DNA of 64,000 bases from Actinoalloteichus hoggarensis (lineage in GTDB: Bacteria > Actinomycetota > Actinomycetes > Mycobacteriales > Pseudonocardiaceae): NCBI RefSeq assembly GCF_002234535.1, contig NZ_CP022521.1:5332001-5396000 (forward strand), read 5' to 3'. This document shows, piece by piece, positions 43,776 to 52,923 of the stretch. The notes below the pieces were generated by a model that saw only the letters and a program-made list of their open reading frames with translations, was not told the origin of the DNA and did no database searches. Both the position numbers and the translations under genes were made by a program. Positions within the stretch are counted from its first letter, which is position 1. Each line of letters opens with the position of its first letter.

Positions 43776-44912
43776 TCAGCCGTCGAGCAGCCGGGCCAGC
43801 CTGCCCGCGAGGTCGCTCCAGCGCCAGTGCCGGGAGACCCAGTCGCGGCCCGCTCGGCCGATCGCCGCGGCCCGCTCCGGGTCGGCGAGCAGCGCGCCGA
43901 CCCGCTCGGCGACGGCGGCGACGTCGGTCCCGTCGACGACGAATCCGGTGACGCCGTCCGACACGGTCTCCGGGGCGCCGCCCGACCGGCCTGCCACCAC
44001 GGGCAGCCCGGTGGCCGAGGCCTCCAGGAAGACGATGCCGAGTCCCTCGACGTCGAGCCCGCGGCCCCGGGTCCGGCAGGGCATCGCGAAGACGTCGCCC
44101 GCGGCGTAGTGCGCGGGCAGCTCCTCCCATGGCACCGACCCGGTCAGGACGACGTGTCCGGCGACCCCTCGGTCCAGGGCCAGGCGGCGCAGCCGATCGC
44201 CGTACGGCCCGCCGCCCACGATCAGCAGCGCCGCGTCGGGCACCTGCCTGCGGATCCGCGGCAGCGCCCGGATCAGCATGTCCTGGCCCTTGCGGGGCAC
44301 CAGCCGGGACACGCAGACCACCACCGGGCGATCGCCGAGGCCGTGGCGACGCCGGATCTCGTCGCGGGCGGCCGGGTCGGGCCGGAAGGTCTGGGTGTCC
44401 ACCCCGGAGGGCAGGTGCTCCAAGGCCGCGGCCGGTCCGAAGGCGGCGGAGAACCTCCCCCTGGTGTAGCGGCTGACGAAGGTCACGACGTCCGAGGACG
44501 TGCCGATCCGCCGCAGCGCCGACCGGGCGCCGGGCAGCATCGACCAGCCGACCTCGTGGCCGTGCGTGCTGGCCACCACGCGCCGCGCCCCGGCCTCGCG
44601 CAGCCACGGGCCCAGCAGCGCCAGCGGAGCCGCCGCGCCGAACCACACCGTGTCGCACCGTCTGGCGCGCAGGATGTCACGGGCGCGGGCGAGCACGTCG
44701 CCGGTCGGCAGCATCAGGCTCGTCGGATGCCGCACGACCTCGAATGGCTGCGCGGCGTCGAAGTCGACGTGGGAACCGGCCCGTCCCTCCCAGGAGGGCG
44801 CGTAGACGGTCAGCTCCTGCGCGGGCAGCCGGGTCGCGAAGGCGTGCAGGTAGGCCTGGATGCCACCCGGACGCGGCGGGAAGTCGTTGGTCACCAAGAG
44901 GGTCCGACGCAC
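43776..44912 (-). CDS. pimB: PimB'-type phosphatidylinositol mannosyltransferase
   Basis: The 378-residue GT-B glycosyltransferase (GT4) has the N-terminal loop TNDFPPRPGGIQAYLHAFA, VASTHGHEVGWS, the acceptor/phosphate region VVCVSRLVPRKGQDMLIRAL, and the family-typical DVEGLGIVFLEASATGLPV with the Glu pair that binds GDP-mannose. It should add the second mannose to phosphatidylinositol mannoside (Rv2188c in M. tuberculosis). The start GTG 44912 gives MRRTLLVTNDFPP, as in the family. The 298-bp gap to the next gene holds short degenerate repeats around ccgacggaatg only. Confidence 0.92.
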   Translation of the reverse strand: MRRTLLVTNDFPPRPGGIQAYLHAFATRLPAQELTVYAPSWEGRAGSHVDFDAAQPFEVVRHPTSLMLPTGDVLARARDILRARRCDTVWFGAAAPLALLGPWLREAGARRVVASTHGHEVGWSMLPGARSALRRIGTSSDVVTFVSRYTRGRFSAAFGPAAALEHLPSGVDTQTFRPDPAARDEIRRRHGLGDRPVVVCVSRLVPRKGQDMLIRALPRIRRQVPDAALLIVGGGPYGDRLRRLALDRGVAGHVVLTGSVPWEELPAHYAAGDVFAMPCRTRGRGLDVEGLGIVFLEASATGLPVVAGRSGGAPETVSDGVTGFVVDGTDVAAVAERVGALLADPERAAAIGRAGRDWVSRHWRWSDLAGRLARLLDG

Positions 44913-45210
44913 CGCACCGAGACTAATGCGCCGCCGCCGGATGTCCCGGACGGGGCGGCGGATCGGACGACGTGGCGGCGCCGACGAGTGGCGGGCCCGA
45001 GGGGTGCCGGACCCGACGGAATGCCCCATCCGACAGAATGCCGGACACGACGACGTGACGGACTCGACGACGTACGGCCGTGGACGGCCGCAGACGGCAC
45101 CCGACGTACTCCGGCGCCCGTGAGACCGGCCGAAGTCGTCCCGACCGGGCAGGCCGGCATCGACGCGAGCAGACGGACGCAGGCACGGGCAGGCGGAGAC
45201 GGGCACGCCG

Positions 45211-46671
45211 TCAGCCGAAGTCGTCCGCCACCGCGCGGCGCCACTGGGCGAGCAGCGCGGCCCGGCCAAGACCGAACTCCGACCGCAGCACCCGGTCGAC
45301 CTCGTCGTCCGTCGCCTCGCCTCGGATCGCCAGCCGCCGGTACATGTCCACCACGGCGGCCTCGCCGTAGCGCGTGGCCAGGAAGTCGATCAGCGACCAC
45401 GAGGTCTGATAGGCGAGGTCGAGCCGCCTGCCGCCCTCGTGGAACTCGCCGTCGGCGGGCAGCGGCGGCACCGAGGCCGAGCCGGACCCGCCACCGGGCT
45501 CCGCGGCAGGCCGCCGCAGATCGACGTCGGGAGCCCCCGACATCAGCTCGTGCAGTTCGGGCGCGATCTGCCGCGAGGACAGCCCGCTGTCCCGGTAGCC
45601 GACGTAGTCGGCGAAGCCCTCCAGCAGCCACATCGGCGCGCCGGGGGCGGTCCGGCTGCGGGCCGCGACGTGGGTGACCTCGTGCCGCAGCACGACACGC
45701 AGAGCCGTGTCGGAGAGTCGAGCGGCTGCCGTCGGGTTGACCACGACGCGCTGCCCGGTGGCGACGCCCGCGGTCGTGTCGACGGTGTCGGCGACCGCGA
45801 GCGCGGCGATGTCCGTCAGGGAGAAGGCGTGTCCGGCCTGGGCGTGGAACTCCTCGGCGGAGGAGGGCAGCAGCACGACGACCTGTCGAGACCAGTCGGT
45901 GCCCCAGACCTCGCCGACCGAGCGGACGGCGTCGTCCAGTTCGTCGGCCACCCGGCGGGTCAGCGCCGCGTTCTCCGGATGCCCGAGCACCAGACCGGAG
46001 CGGACGCGCAGCACCACGCTCGGGCCGAAGGACCAGGGCCCCCGCCAGGTGCGGCGGCCCTGCGGCTCCAGAACGGTGTCGGAGTTGACGTACCACTGTG
46101 TACCGCGTCGGACGAAGAGGAAGGCCATCGGCTTGCCGATGTCCGCCTCGTCGACCCCGGACAGGGCGTATCGCAGCTCCACCTCGGGTGCCGCGACCGC
46201 GTCGGCCCCGGCGGGGCGGACGTCGGCAGGCGGCATCGACGCCGAGGATCGGACGAGCCGATAGCTCCACTCGTCCAGCGGCACGTCGGCCAGGTTGCGG
46301 AACAGGTTCCGTTCGGAGCGGCGGAACTCCGGATTCGCGGCCGGGTCCACGGTGGACAGGAAGGCCTGTTCGTCTCGGTCGAGCACCGCCCTGGCCCGTC
46401 GATCCAGCAGCCGGGCGACGGCCTCGTCCTCGGCCGTCAGCCGTGTGGCGTCCTCGTCCGCGCCCGACGGGCCGCCTTCCAGCGAACGGGAGCGGAAGGG
46501 CAGCGGCGGGGGCTCGATCGCGGCCGTCGTCGAGTCGATCCCGTCGGCCTGGTTGCGGCCGTCGAGTCGGTGGTCATCGAGCCGATCGGCCCTCGGGAGC
46601 GTGATCAGGGCGAGCGCCGTCACCAGCACAGCGGTGATCGCGGCTGCCGCCCAGCTGCGGGACCGCGACAT
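45211..46671 (-). CDS. Membrane-anchored putative metallopeptidase (MA clan, HExxH)
   Basis: The 486-residue protein has an N-terminal membrane segment or signal anchor (SWAAAAITAVLVTALALITL), an NTF2-like middle region (about 70-200) and a C-terminal gluzincin-type region: VVLRHEVTHVAARSRT (HExxH) followed 20 residues later by WLLEGFADYVGYRD with the third ligand Glu. The downstream LAYQTSWSLIDFLATRYGEA is also typical of peptidase MA-like proteins. It is probably an extracytoplasmic protease or an envelope factor; the substrate is unknown. I chose ATG 46671; a GTG three codons upstream is possible. It sits between pimB' and the NlpC/P60 gene, where M. tuberculosis has Rv2189c. Confidence 0.82.
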   Translation of the reverse strand: MSRSRSWAAAAITAVLVTALALITLPRADRLDDHRLDGRNQADGIDSTTAAIEPPPLPFRSRSLEGGPSGADEDATRLTAEDEAVARLLDRRARAVLDRDEQAFLSTVDPAANPEFRRSERNLFRNLADVPLDEWSYRLVRSSASMPPADVRPAGADAVAAPEVELRYALSGVDEADIGKPMAFLFVRRGTQWYVNSDTVLEPQGRRTWRGPWSFGPSVVLRVRSGLVLGHPENAALTRRVADELDDAVRSVGEVWGTDWSRQVVVLLPSSAEEFHAQAGHAFSLTDIAALAVADTVDTTAGVATGQRVVVNPTAAARLSDTALRVVLRHEVTHVAARSRTAPGAPMWLLEGFADYVGYRDSGLSSRQIAPELHELMSGAPDVDLRRPAAEPGGGSGSASVPPLPADGEFHEGGRRLDLAYQTSWSLIDFLATRYGEAAVVDMYRRLAIRGEATDDEVDRVLRSEFGLGRAALLAQWRRAVADDFG

Positions 46672-46950
46672 CCCCGACACGAGACAGGATCTTAGGGCCT
46701 GTCGCGGGCGGGCGCGCCCTTCCGCGTCCGATGAATCACTCGATGCCGCAGGCGGGCGGTGCTCTCCGCCCTGCGGGCGCGCGGGTCGACGCGGCGGGCG
46801 GCTCGTCGGCGCGGCGACGCTCGATGGAGGCGGCACCCGCGCTCTGCCCGGCACGCCACCCGTCGGGAGCGGCCTCGGCGGTCCGGTGTCCGCCACGCCG
46901 GTGCCGGGCTCAGCGGGGCGGGACTCGGCGGTCCGAGGCGGCCGAGACGC

Positions 46951-46995
46951 CGAGCGGCCCGGCTCACCGGAGTTCTCGGTGAGCCGGGCCGCTCG
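46951..46995 (-). terminator. Strong terminator after the NlpC/P60 gene
   Basis: A perfect 19-bp stem (cgagcggcccggctcaccg at 46951-46969 with its complement at 46977-46995) and a 7-base loop, about 30 bp after the NlpC/P60 stop. The rest of the gap 46672-47027 holds no gene I can support. Confidence 0.82.
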
Positions 46996-47027
46996 AGGGT
47001 GTCACGGGGTGCCTGATGGTTCCAGGC

Positions 47028-48089
47028 TCAGGCCACGCGCCGCATCGCGACGATCGGGCTGTTGGAGCCCCGGTCGATCGGAACGACCTTCACGTTCTGC
47101 CCGGTGGTCGGGGCGTGCACGACGTTGCCGTTGCCGACGTACATGCCGATGTGGTGCACCGACGGGTTTCCGTAGGCGATCAGGTCGCCGGGCGCCAGCT
47201 GGGCACGGGAGACCGCGGTTCCCGTGGACGCCTGGGCGGCGCTGTTCCGGGGCAGCGACACGCCGACCTGGTTGTAGGCCCACTGCATGAGCCCGGAGCA
47301 GTCGAAGGTGCCGGGGCCGGTGGCGCCGTACACGTAGGGCATGCCCACCCGCGTGAGCGCGGCCTGCACCGCGGCGGAGCCGGTGCCGGTGCCGGGCGGC
47401 ACCTGGTAGTCGGTCTCGCCCGCGCCCCCGCCGGAGCCCTGGTCGTACTCGGCCTGCTCCTCCGCGGTGAGGTCGTCGATGTGCGCCTGGACCTTGGCGA
47501 TCTGCTCGTCCATCTCGGTCCTGCGCTCGTCGATCTCGGCGCGCAGTTCCTCGGCCTCGACCGCCGCCTCGGCGGCCGCCTTCTCCGCCTCGGCCGCGGA
47601 GGCCTCGGCCTCCTCAGCCTGCCGGACCACCGCGGTCAGCCGATCGAGCGACTCGGCGTTCCCGGCGGCCAGCACGTCCAGGGCCGAGAGCTGGTCGAGG
47701 AAGGCCTGCGGGTCCTCGGCGACCAGTAGTGCGGAGAGCTTGTTGAATCGAGCGCCCTGGTACGAGGCGTTGGCGAGCTCGTCCACGTTGCCGCGGAACA
47801 GCTCCTCGTCTCCTCGTGCCTGCTCTGCCGACTCCTGGGACTGCTCGAAGGCGGCGGTGGCCTCTTCGAGCTCCGCCTCTCGGGCGGCCAGGTCGTCGTT
47901 GGCGCGGTGCCATTCCTCGGTCAGCAGCACGGCCTCATGATCGAGTTCCTCGAGCTGAGCCACCGCGTCTGACTTGTTGTCGGGAAGTTCCTGGGCCATC
48001 ACCGGCGCGGGGACGAGGCTGACTGCCATAGCCACCACGGTCGCCGCCAGTGCCCCACGCATCGTTCTTCTCATTCGATGCGACGCCAC
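47028..48089 (-). CDS. Secreted NlpC/P60 peptidoglycan endopeptidase (Rv2190c/RipC type)
   Basis: The 353-residue protein has a signal peptide (ALAATVVAMAVSLVPAPVMA), a long coiled coil (about 35-215, rich in Glu/Ala), a short Gly linker and a C-terminal NlpC/P60 domain (about 240-353). The catalytic Cys is in TFDCSGLMQWAYN and the His in SVHHIGMYVGNG. It should cut D-Glu/meso-DAP bonds in stem peptides during cell separation, with the coiled coil restraining it until activated (by analogy with RipC and FtsEX). The start GTG 48089 has aaggag eleven bases upstream; an ATG five codons on is the alternative. Confidence 0.93.
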   Translation of the reverse strand: MASHRMRRTMRGALAATVVAMAVSLVPAPVMAQELPDNKSDAVAQLEELDHEAVLLTEEWHRANDDLAAREAELEEATAAFEQSQESAEQARGDEELFRGNVDELANASYQGARFNKLSALLVAEDPQAFLDQLSALDVLAAGNAESLDRLTAVVRQAEEAEASAAEAEKAAAEAAVEAEELRAEIDERRTEMDEQIAKVQAHIDDLTAEEQAEYDQGSGGGAGETDYQVPPGTGTGSAAVQAALTRVGMPYVYGATGPGTFDCSGLMQWAYNQVGVSLPRNSAAQASTGTAVSRAQLAPGDLIAYGNPSVHHIGMYVGNGNVVHAPTTGQNVKVVPIDRGSNSPIVAMRRVA

Positions 48090-48508
48090 GTCGCGAGCAA
48101 CTCCTTCGTACTTCTCATACCGCCTACCGGGCCGACGATCAGCGGACGAAGTTCGTCGATCTTCGACCGACTTCGCCGGGTGTTCCGTTGATCGACTCCG
48201 GCTCGGCTCCCCGACAGGCCGATTCGGCGGTGACCTGCGGAGTCGCCCCCTGTGGACGACTGCCCGCCGCGAGGTCTCGGATAGGTTACGAGTAGTGAGC
48301 TACAGAGTCCACTGCTCAGAAGGAAAAGTTGTGAACGAGTGCACAAGGTCTCGAAAGGGCTAGTTTTGATCACGGTGTGTTCATCAATTCTGGATCACGC
48401 GACCTGCTGTTCCCGCTCCAGTGCGAACAAACAGTAAGCATCCGCCACCCGGAACACGGCGGTGTGCGATCGATCACGCGCCTCGCCCGCGATCGCCGTG
48501 ATCGTGGA
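48090..48508. other. Gene-less stretch upstream of the NlpC/P60 gene
   Basis: About 420 bp that must contain the promoter and long leader of the hydrolase gene. The DNA is AT-richer near 48270-48430 than its surroundings. A plus-strand frame of ten codons (GTG 48331) behind an aaggaa site is too short to call. I looked for a c-di-AMP riboswitch, common before such hydrolases, and could not make out its conserved core. Confidence 0.45.
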
Positions 48509-50254
48509 TCAGATTCGGCCCAGCCGGGCCAGCAGGACCGCGGAGGCGACCGGATGCGCACCCCGCCGACGCACGGAGTCGGCCACCGCCCGATCCGAGG
48601 TCGCCACGACGACCGGCCTGCCCTCCGGCTCCGCCGCCACCAACGCCCGGATCACGTCGTCGGCCAGCACACCGGGATCACTGAACAGCACGCGGGTCCC
48701 TCGACTCACCACCGTCGGCACCGACACGACGTCCGCGCCGTCGAAGACCACCGTCACCTCGGCGCCGGTCCGCGCCGCCAGCGCACCGAGCTGCTGGGCG
48801 AGCCGCTCCCGCTGCGCCGCCAACGTCAGCTCGGGATACCCGGTCTTGGTCACGTTGTAGCCGTCCACGACCAGGTGCACGGCGGGCAGGGCGAGCAGCC
48901 GATCCAGCGCGGCGGAATCCGTCACCCGGGCGCCCATGCCCTGCGAGACGCTCGCCCCGCTCACCAGGTCCGCGGGCCGGGGGCCGCTGCCGCCGCCGAT
49001 CCCCAGTTCACGCCGCAGACCGGTCACCGCCCCGCCGAGTGTGTCCACCAGCAACGCCAGCCGAACCTCGTCCGCCTGTCTGGCCTCGCGCGCCGACTGC
49101 CGCGCGATCTCCACATCGGCCAGCGCCCGCCGTGCCCTGGCCCGCTCGGCCTCCGCCCGGTCGCGTTCCCGGTCGCGCTGCTCGGTGAGCTCCCGCACCG
49201 CCTCCTCGGCGGCGGCCCGCGCCTGCTCCGCCTCCAGCAGCGCCGCCGCGGCGGCGTCCTTGGCCTGTCTCAGCCGCACGCCCTGCTCCCGCAGTCTGCG
49301 CCGCAGCCGGTCCAGCTCCGCCTCCGACTCCGTTCTGGCCAGCTCCACGGCGGCCCGCGCAGCGCCGTTCTCCGCGCGCAGCCGGTCCAGCTCCGCGGCC
49401 ATCCGCTCCGCGCGGGTCACGGCGACGTCACGTTCGGACCGCAGCTGCGCGTCCTCGGCGCGACGCGCCACCACCCGCACCCAGCGAGCGGACCGCTCGT
49501 CGCCCGCCAGCAACGCGGCGACGGCCCGTGTGACCGGATCGTCGGACTCCAGGTCGATGGAGGCCGGGTGATGCTGCCCGGCCCACACGAGCACGGCGGA
49601 TCGGAAGGCCGTGGAGGTCCGCAACTCCGCCAGCAGCGGCCCCCGGCCGAAACGAGCGCGCTTGCCCGGCGTGAACTTCGCGACCGGCCGCAGTGGACGG
49701 GGCACCTCCGCCGGGGTGAGACCGCCGAGCGCGGCGGCGGCCACCTCGGCCAGCCGAGCGCGAATCGGCTCGGGCAGCTGCTCCCAGTCGATCTCCTGCT
49801 CAGCCGCCGGGTGGTCGTGTGCCGTCTGGCCGTCTCCCGCCCGTTCAGGCGCCGTGTGTTCGGCCGCCGTGTGTTCGGCCCCCGCCGGTCCGGCCGTCTT
49901 TTCGTCCGCCAGCTGTTCGTGTGCCGGCTGTTCGTGTGCCGTCTGTTCAGCCGCCGCCGGTTCCCCGGTCACCCGTTCCCCGGCTGCCTCGCCCCCGGCC
50001 GGCTCTTCCCCGGCCGCCCGTACCTCGTCCGACGGCCGCGTCGACGCGAGCCCGTCGGCGGCGGCATCGACGGGCTGCCGGAACACCGGAGGTGCGGGGG
50101 GCTCCGGCGGCGCGGGGGGCGACACGGGTCCGGCGGACTCGGCGCGCGCGGGGAGTTCGGCGGCGTCGTCGTCGGCCGCCGCGTCGCCCCGTCGCGGGGA
50201 CCCGGTGCCGGCACCCGGTTCGTCCGAACCGGCCGGTGAACTCAAACTCGGCAT
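48509..50254 (-). CDS. NYN-domain (PIN-like) putative RNase with coiled coil
   Basis: The 581-residue protein has a low-complexity, acidic N-terminus (about 1-150, with repeats such as TAHEQPAHEQLADE), a helical region, a long coiled coil (about 265-395, Arg/Glu/Ala-rich) and a C-terminal YacP-like NYN domain (about 430-581). The domain shows LVVDGYNVTKTGYP, VTVVFDGAD, LADDVIRALV and VVATSDRAVADSVRRRGA, the acidic-residue pattern of PIN-fold ribonucleases. It probably cleaves or binds RNA, possibly on ribosomes as for Bacillus Rae1 (weak analogy). It starts at ATG 50254 without an obvious ribosome site. Confidence 0.8.
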   Translation of the reverse strand: MPSLSSPAGSDEPGAGTGSPRRGDAAADDDAAELPARAESAGPVSPPAPPEPPAPPVFRQPVDAAADGLASTRPSDEVRAAGEEPAGGEAAGERVTGEPAAAEQTAHEQPAHEQLADEKTAGPAGAEHTAAEHTAPERAGDGQTAHDHPAAEQEIDWEQLPEPIRARLAEVAAAALGGLTPAEVPRPLRPVAKFTPGKRARFGRGPLLAELRTSTAFRSAVLVWAGQHHPASIDLESDDPVTRAVAALLAGDERSARWVRVVARRAEDAQLRSERDVAVTRAERMAAELDRLRAENGAARAAVELARTESEAELDRLRRRLREQGVRLRQAKDAAAAALLEAEQARAAAEEAVRELTEQRDRERDRAEAERARARRALADVEIARQSAREARQADEVRLALLVDTLGGAVTGLRRELGIGGGSGPRPADLVSGASVSQGMGARVTDSAALDRLLALPAVHLVVDGYNVTKTGYPELTLAAQRERLAQQLGALAARTGAEVTVVFDGADVVSVPTVVSRGTRVLFSDPGVLADDVIRALVAAEPEGRPVVVATSDRAVADSVRRRGAHPVASAVLLARLGRI

Positions 50255-50415
50255 CCCGTCAGGTTAGAGCCTGCCCGGTGTCCCCGTTCTCCTGCTACGG
50301 CCCCGTCGGCGCGGCGACCTGCTGTGTTCCGCGATCACGGCCGGGCGCGGCACCGGCACGCCGGGAATCCGTGCCTCGGCACCGTCGACTCGGGAGTCGA
50401 CACCGTCTGTCCCGT

Positions 50416-50458
50416 CCCCTCGACTCCCCTCCCTCGACTCCCCTCCCCTCGACTCCCG
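50416..50458. repeat. Short tandem repeat in an intergenic gap
   Basis: Three imperfect copies of cccctcgactccc follow one another, with more tcgactc elements just upstream. They lie in the 340-bp gap (50255-50594) between the divergent NYN and exonuclease genes. I see no gene in this gap. Confidence 0.65.
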
Positions 50459-50594
50459 TGCCTCGGAGTCGCAGACCCGAACGCACTGCCCAGACTTGTC
50501 GAGACCCGTCGCGGACCACGCCCGCCGTCCACGGTCCGGCCGCCGAGTCCAGGGCACGCCGTCGGTGTCCGGCCCGCCGGTTAGCCTGCCCGCG

Positions 50595-52313
50595 ATGACC
50601 GACCTGGCACGCCCTCCCGAGCTCCAGCTCACCTTCGACGAACTCGGCACACCGTTGCGTGCCGTCACGTTCGTCGTGGTGGACCTGGAGACCACCGGCG
50701 GCGGTCGGGGCGACGCCATCACCGAGATCGGCGCCGTGAAGGTTCGCGGCGGCGAGGTGCTCGGCGAGTTCGCCACCCTCGTCAATCCCGGCCGAGGCAT
50801 CCCGCCGATGATCATGTCGCTGACCGGCATCACCGACGCGATGGTCACCGAGGCGCCCCGCATCGACTCCGTCCTGCCCGCGTTCCTGGAGTTCGCCGCG
50901 GGCTGCGTCCTGGTCGCCCACAACGCCCCCTTCGACGTCGGGTTCCTGCGCGCCGCCGCAGAACGCCTCGACCGCCCCTGGCCCCGGCCCACCGTCCTGT
51001 GCACGGTGAAGCTGGCCCGACGGGTCCTGCGCCGGGACGAGGCGCCCAACGTCAAGCTCGCCACCCTGGCCCGGCTGTTCGGCTCCCCCACGACCCCCAG
51101 CCACCGCGCGCTGACCGACGCCCGCGCCACCGTCGACGTGCTGCACGGACTGCTCGAACGAGTCGGCCCCGTCGGCGTCCAGTCCCTGGAGGAGCTGCTC
51201 GACTACCTGCCGCAGGTGAGCACCGCACAGCGACGCAAGCGCCAGCTCGCCGCCGACCTGCCGCACGCCCCCGGCGTCTACCTGTTCCGAGGCCCCCGCG
51301 AGGAGGTGCTGTACGTGGGCACCGCCGTGGACCTCCGACGTCGGGTCCGGCAGTACTTCACCGCGGGCGAGACGCGGGCGCGCGTCCGGGAGATGGTCGC
51401 CCTCGCCGAGCGCGTCGACGTGGTGGAGTGCGCCCACTCCCTGGAGGCGGAGGTCCGCGAGTTACGACTGCTCGCCGCCCACCGCCCCCGCTACAACCGC
51501 CGGTCCACCACCCCGCATCGCGCGTGGTGGATCGTGCTGACCGAGGAGCCCTTTCCTCGGCTCTCCGTGGTTCGACGGCCGCGAGACGGCGCCATGGGGC
51601 CGTTTCGCACCCGGCGTGCGGCCCAGGACGCACTGGAGACGCTGCACGAGGGCAGTTCGGTACGTCGCTGCGCCGAACGGATTCCGGCTCGCGACCAACG
51701 CGGCCGACCGTGTGCCCTCGCCGAGATCGGCCGCTGCGCCGCGCCCTGCGCGGGCAGGCAGAGCGTCGAGGACTACGCGCCGTCGGTGATCGAGGTCGCC
51801 GACCTCTTCAGCGGTGTCAGGACCGCCGTGCTCGAACGGCTCGACGGCAGACTCGGCGAACTCGCCGATCAGCAGCGCTTCGAGGACGCGGCCCGGCATC
51901 GCGACCGGCTGGCCACCCTCGTGCGCGCCCTGGACCGGGGCCAGCGGCTCGCCGCCCTGGCCGCCGTCGGCGAACTCGTGGCGGCCCGGCCCGACGGCGC
52001 GGGCGGCTGGCATCTCGCCGTGATCCGCCACGGCAGGCTCGCCTCCGCAGGCACCGCCCGACGCGGCGTCCCGCCGATGCCCGTGGTCGAGATGCTGCGG
52101 GCGAGCGCCGAGACCGTGCTGCCCGAACCCGGACCGCTACGCGGCGCGACGGCCGACGAGGTGATCGTGATCCGCCGCTGGCTCACGACCGGCGGCACCC
52201 GCCTGGTGGACTCCGACGTGCCGTGGGCGGAGCAGACGGGCGGCGCCGGCCGCTGGCAGCGGTGGGCGGCCAAGGCCGACGCGGGCCGGGCGGGCTACGC
52301 GGCCGCCGACTGA
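50595..52313 (+). CDS. DEDDh exonuclease fused to a GIY-YIG (UvrC-like) nuclease domain
   Basis: The 572-residue protein joins two nuclease modules. The first (about 20-190) is a DnaQ/epsilon-like exonuclease with VVVDLETTGGGRGD (D-x-E), VAHNAPFDVGFL and SHRALTDARATVDV (H-x5-D). The second (about 230-310) is a GIY-YIG domain: HAPGVYLFRG, VLYVGTAVDLRRRVRQYF. A UVR-like helix pair (QQRFEDAARHRDRLATL) comes later. The architecture matches M. tuberculosis Rv2191 and E. coli Cho-like proteins and suggests DNA repair incision plus end processing. ATG 50595 fits the family start, though no ribosome site is clear. Confidence 0.9.
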   Translation: MTDLARPPELQLTFDELGTPLRAVTFVVVDLETTGGGRGDAITEIGAVKVRGGEVLGEFATLVNPGRGIPPMIMSLTGITDAMVTEAPRIDSVLPAFLEFAAGCVLVAHNAPFDVGFLRAAAERLDRPWPRPTVLCTVKLARRVLRRDEAPNVKLATLARLFGSPTTPSHRALTDARATVDVLHGLLERVGPVGVQSLEELLDYLPQVSTAQRRKRQLAADLPHAPGVYLFRGPREEVLYVGTAVDLRRRVRQYFTAGETRARVREMVALAERVDVVECAHSLEAEVRELRLLAAHRPRYNRRSTTPHRAWWIVLTEEPFPRLSVVRRPRDGAMGPFRTRRAAQDALETLHEGSSVRRCAERIPARDQRGRPCALAEIGRCAAPCAGRQSVEDYAPSVIEVADLFSGVRTAVLERLDGRLGELADQQRFEDAARHRDRLATLVRALDRGQRLAALAAVGELVAARPDGAGGWHLAVIRHGRLASAGTARRGVPPMPVVEMLRASAETVLPEPGPLRGATADEVIVIRRWLTTGGTRLVDSDVPWAEQTGGAGRWQRWAAKADAGRAGYAAAD

Positions 52314-52425
52314 CCACCGGACCGACGGTCGCCGGCCGCACCCCGCCCCGCGCCGCGCGCCGATCAGCCCCCCGCCGCTGGACTACCATCGCCACAGTTT
52401 CCGCAGGACTTCGGGAGGTTCTTTC

Positions 52426-52710
52426 GTGATCACCGCGTTCGTGCTCGTCAACGCCGTCGCCGACCGCATTCCTGAAGCCGCCCAGGAGATCGCCGACATC
52501 GAGGGCGTCGACGAGGTCTACTCCTGCTCCGGCGAGGTCGACCTCGTCGTCCTCGTCCGGGTCGCCGAACACGCCGACCTCGCGGCGTTGATCCCCGGCC
52601 GTATCGGCAAGGTCGACGGCGTGCTGAACACCGACACGCACATCGCGTTCCGCTCCTACTCGCGACGCGACGCCGAGGAGTCGTTCTCCATCGGCTCCGA
52701 CGCGGACTGA
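52426..52710 (+). CDS. Stand-alone Lrp/AsnC ligand-binding (RAM) domain protein
   Basis: The 94-residue protein consists only of the C-terminal effector-binding domain of Lrp/AsnC regulators: AFVLVNAVADRIPEAAQEIA, GVDEVYSCSGEVDLVVLVRV and NTDTHIAFRSYS. There is no helix-turn-helix. Such single-domain proteins form ring-like oligomers that bind amino acids and may modulate full-length Lrp proteins. GTG 52426 has a ggaggt site about 10 bases upstream. It lies 113 bp after the nuclease gene, possibly with its own promoter. Confidence 0.9.
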   Translation: MITAFVLVNAVADRIPEAAQEIADIEGVDEVYSCSGEVDLVVLVRVAEHADLAALIPGRIGKVDGVLNTDTHIAFRSYSRRDAEESFSIGSDAD

Positions 52711-52868
52711 GCCGCCGACGCCCGAACGGCCGACCCGCCGCACCACCGCCTGCCGGCTGGGGACGCCGTCGAGGAACCGGCCGCGTCGAACGGCCGCGCC
52801 CGGCCCGCCGAACCGACACAGCGGGCCGACGCCGGCCCGCCCGCACCGCGACACCGACCGCGACACGA

Positions 52869-52904
52869 GACAGGGCCCGGAACCAGTCGGTTCCGGGCCC
52901 TGTC
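52869..52904. terminator. Bidirectional terminator between the Lrp-like gene and qcrB
   Basis: A perfect 16-bp stem (gacagggcccggaacc with its complement at 52889-52904) and a 4-base loop, 20 bp after the qcrB stop and 159 bp after the Lrp-like gene. Confidence 0.82.
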
Positions 52905-52923
52905 CTCGCACGTTCGCGCCGCG

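Noticed and set aside
48331-48363. Ten-codon frame behind an aaggaa site
   Set aside because: Too short to support as a gene; it could be chance.
48090-48370. Possible c-di-AMP (ydaO-type) riboswitch before the NlpC/P60 gene
   Set aside because: Such riboswitches are common before cell-wall hydrolases, but I could not line up the conserved core; a covariance-model search (Infernal with the ydaO-yuaA model) would decide.
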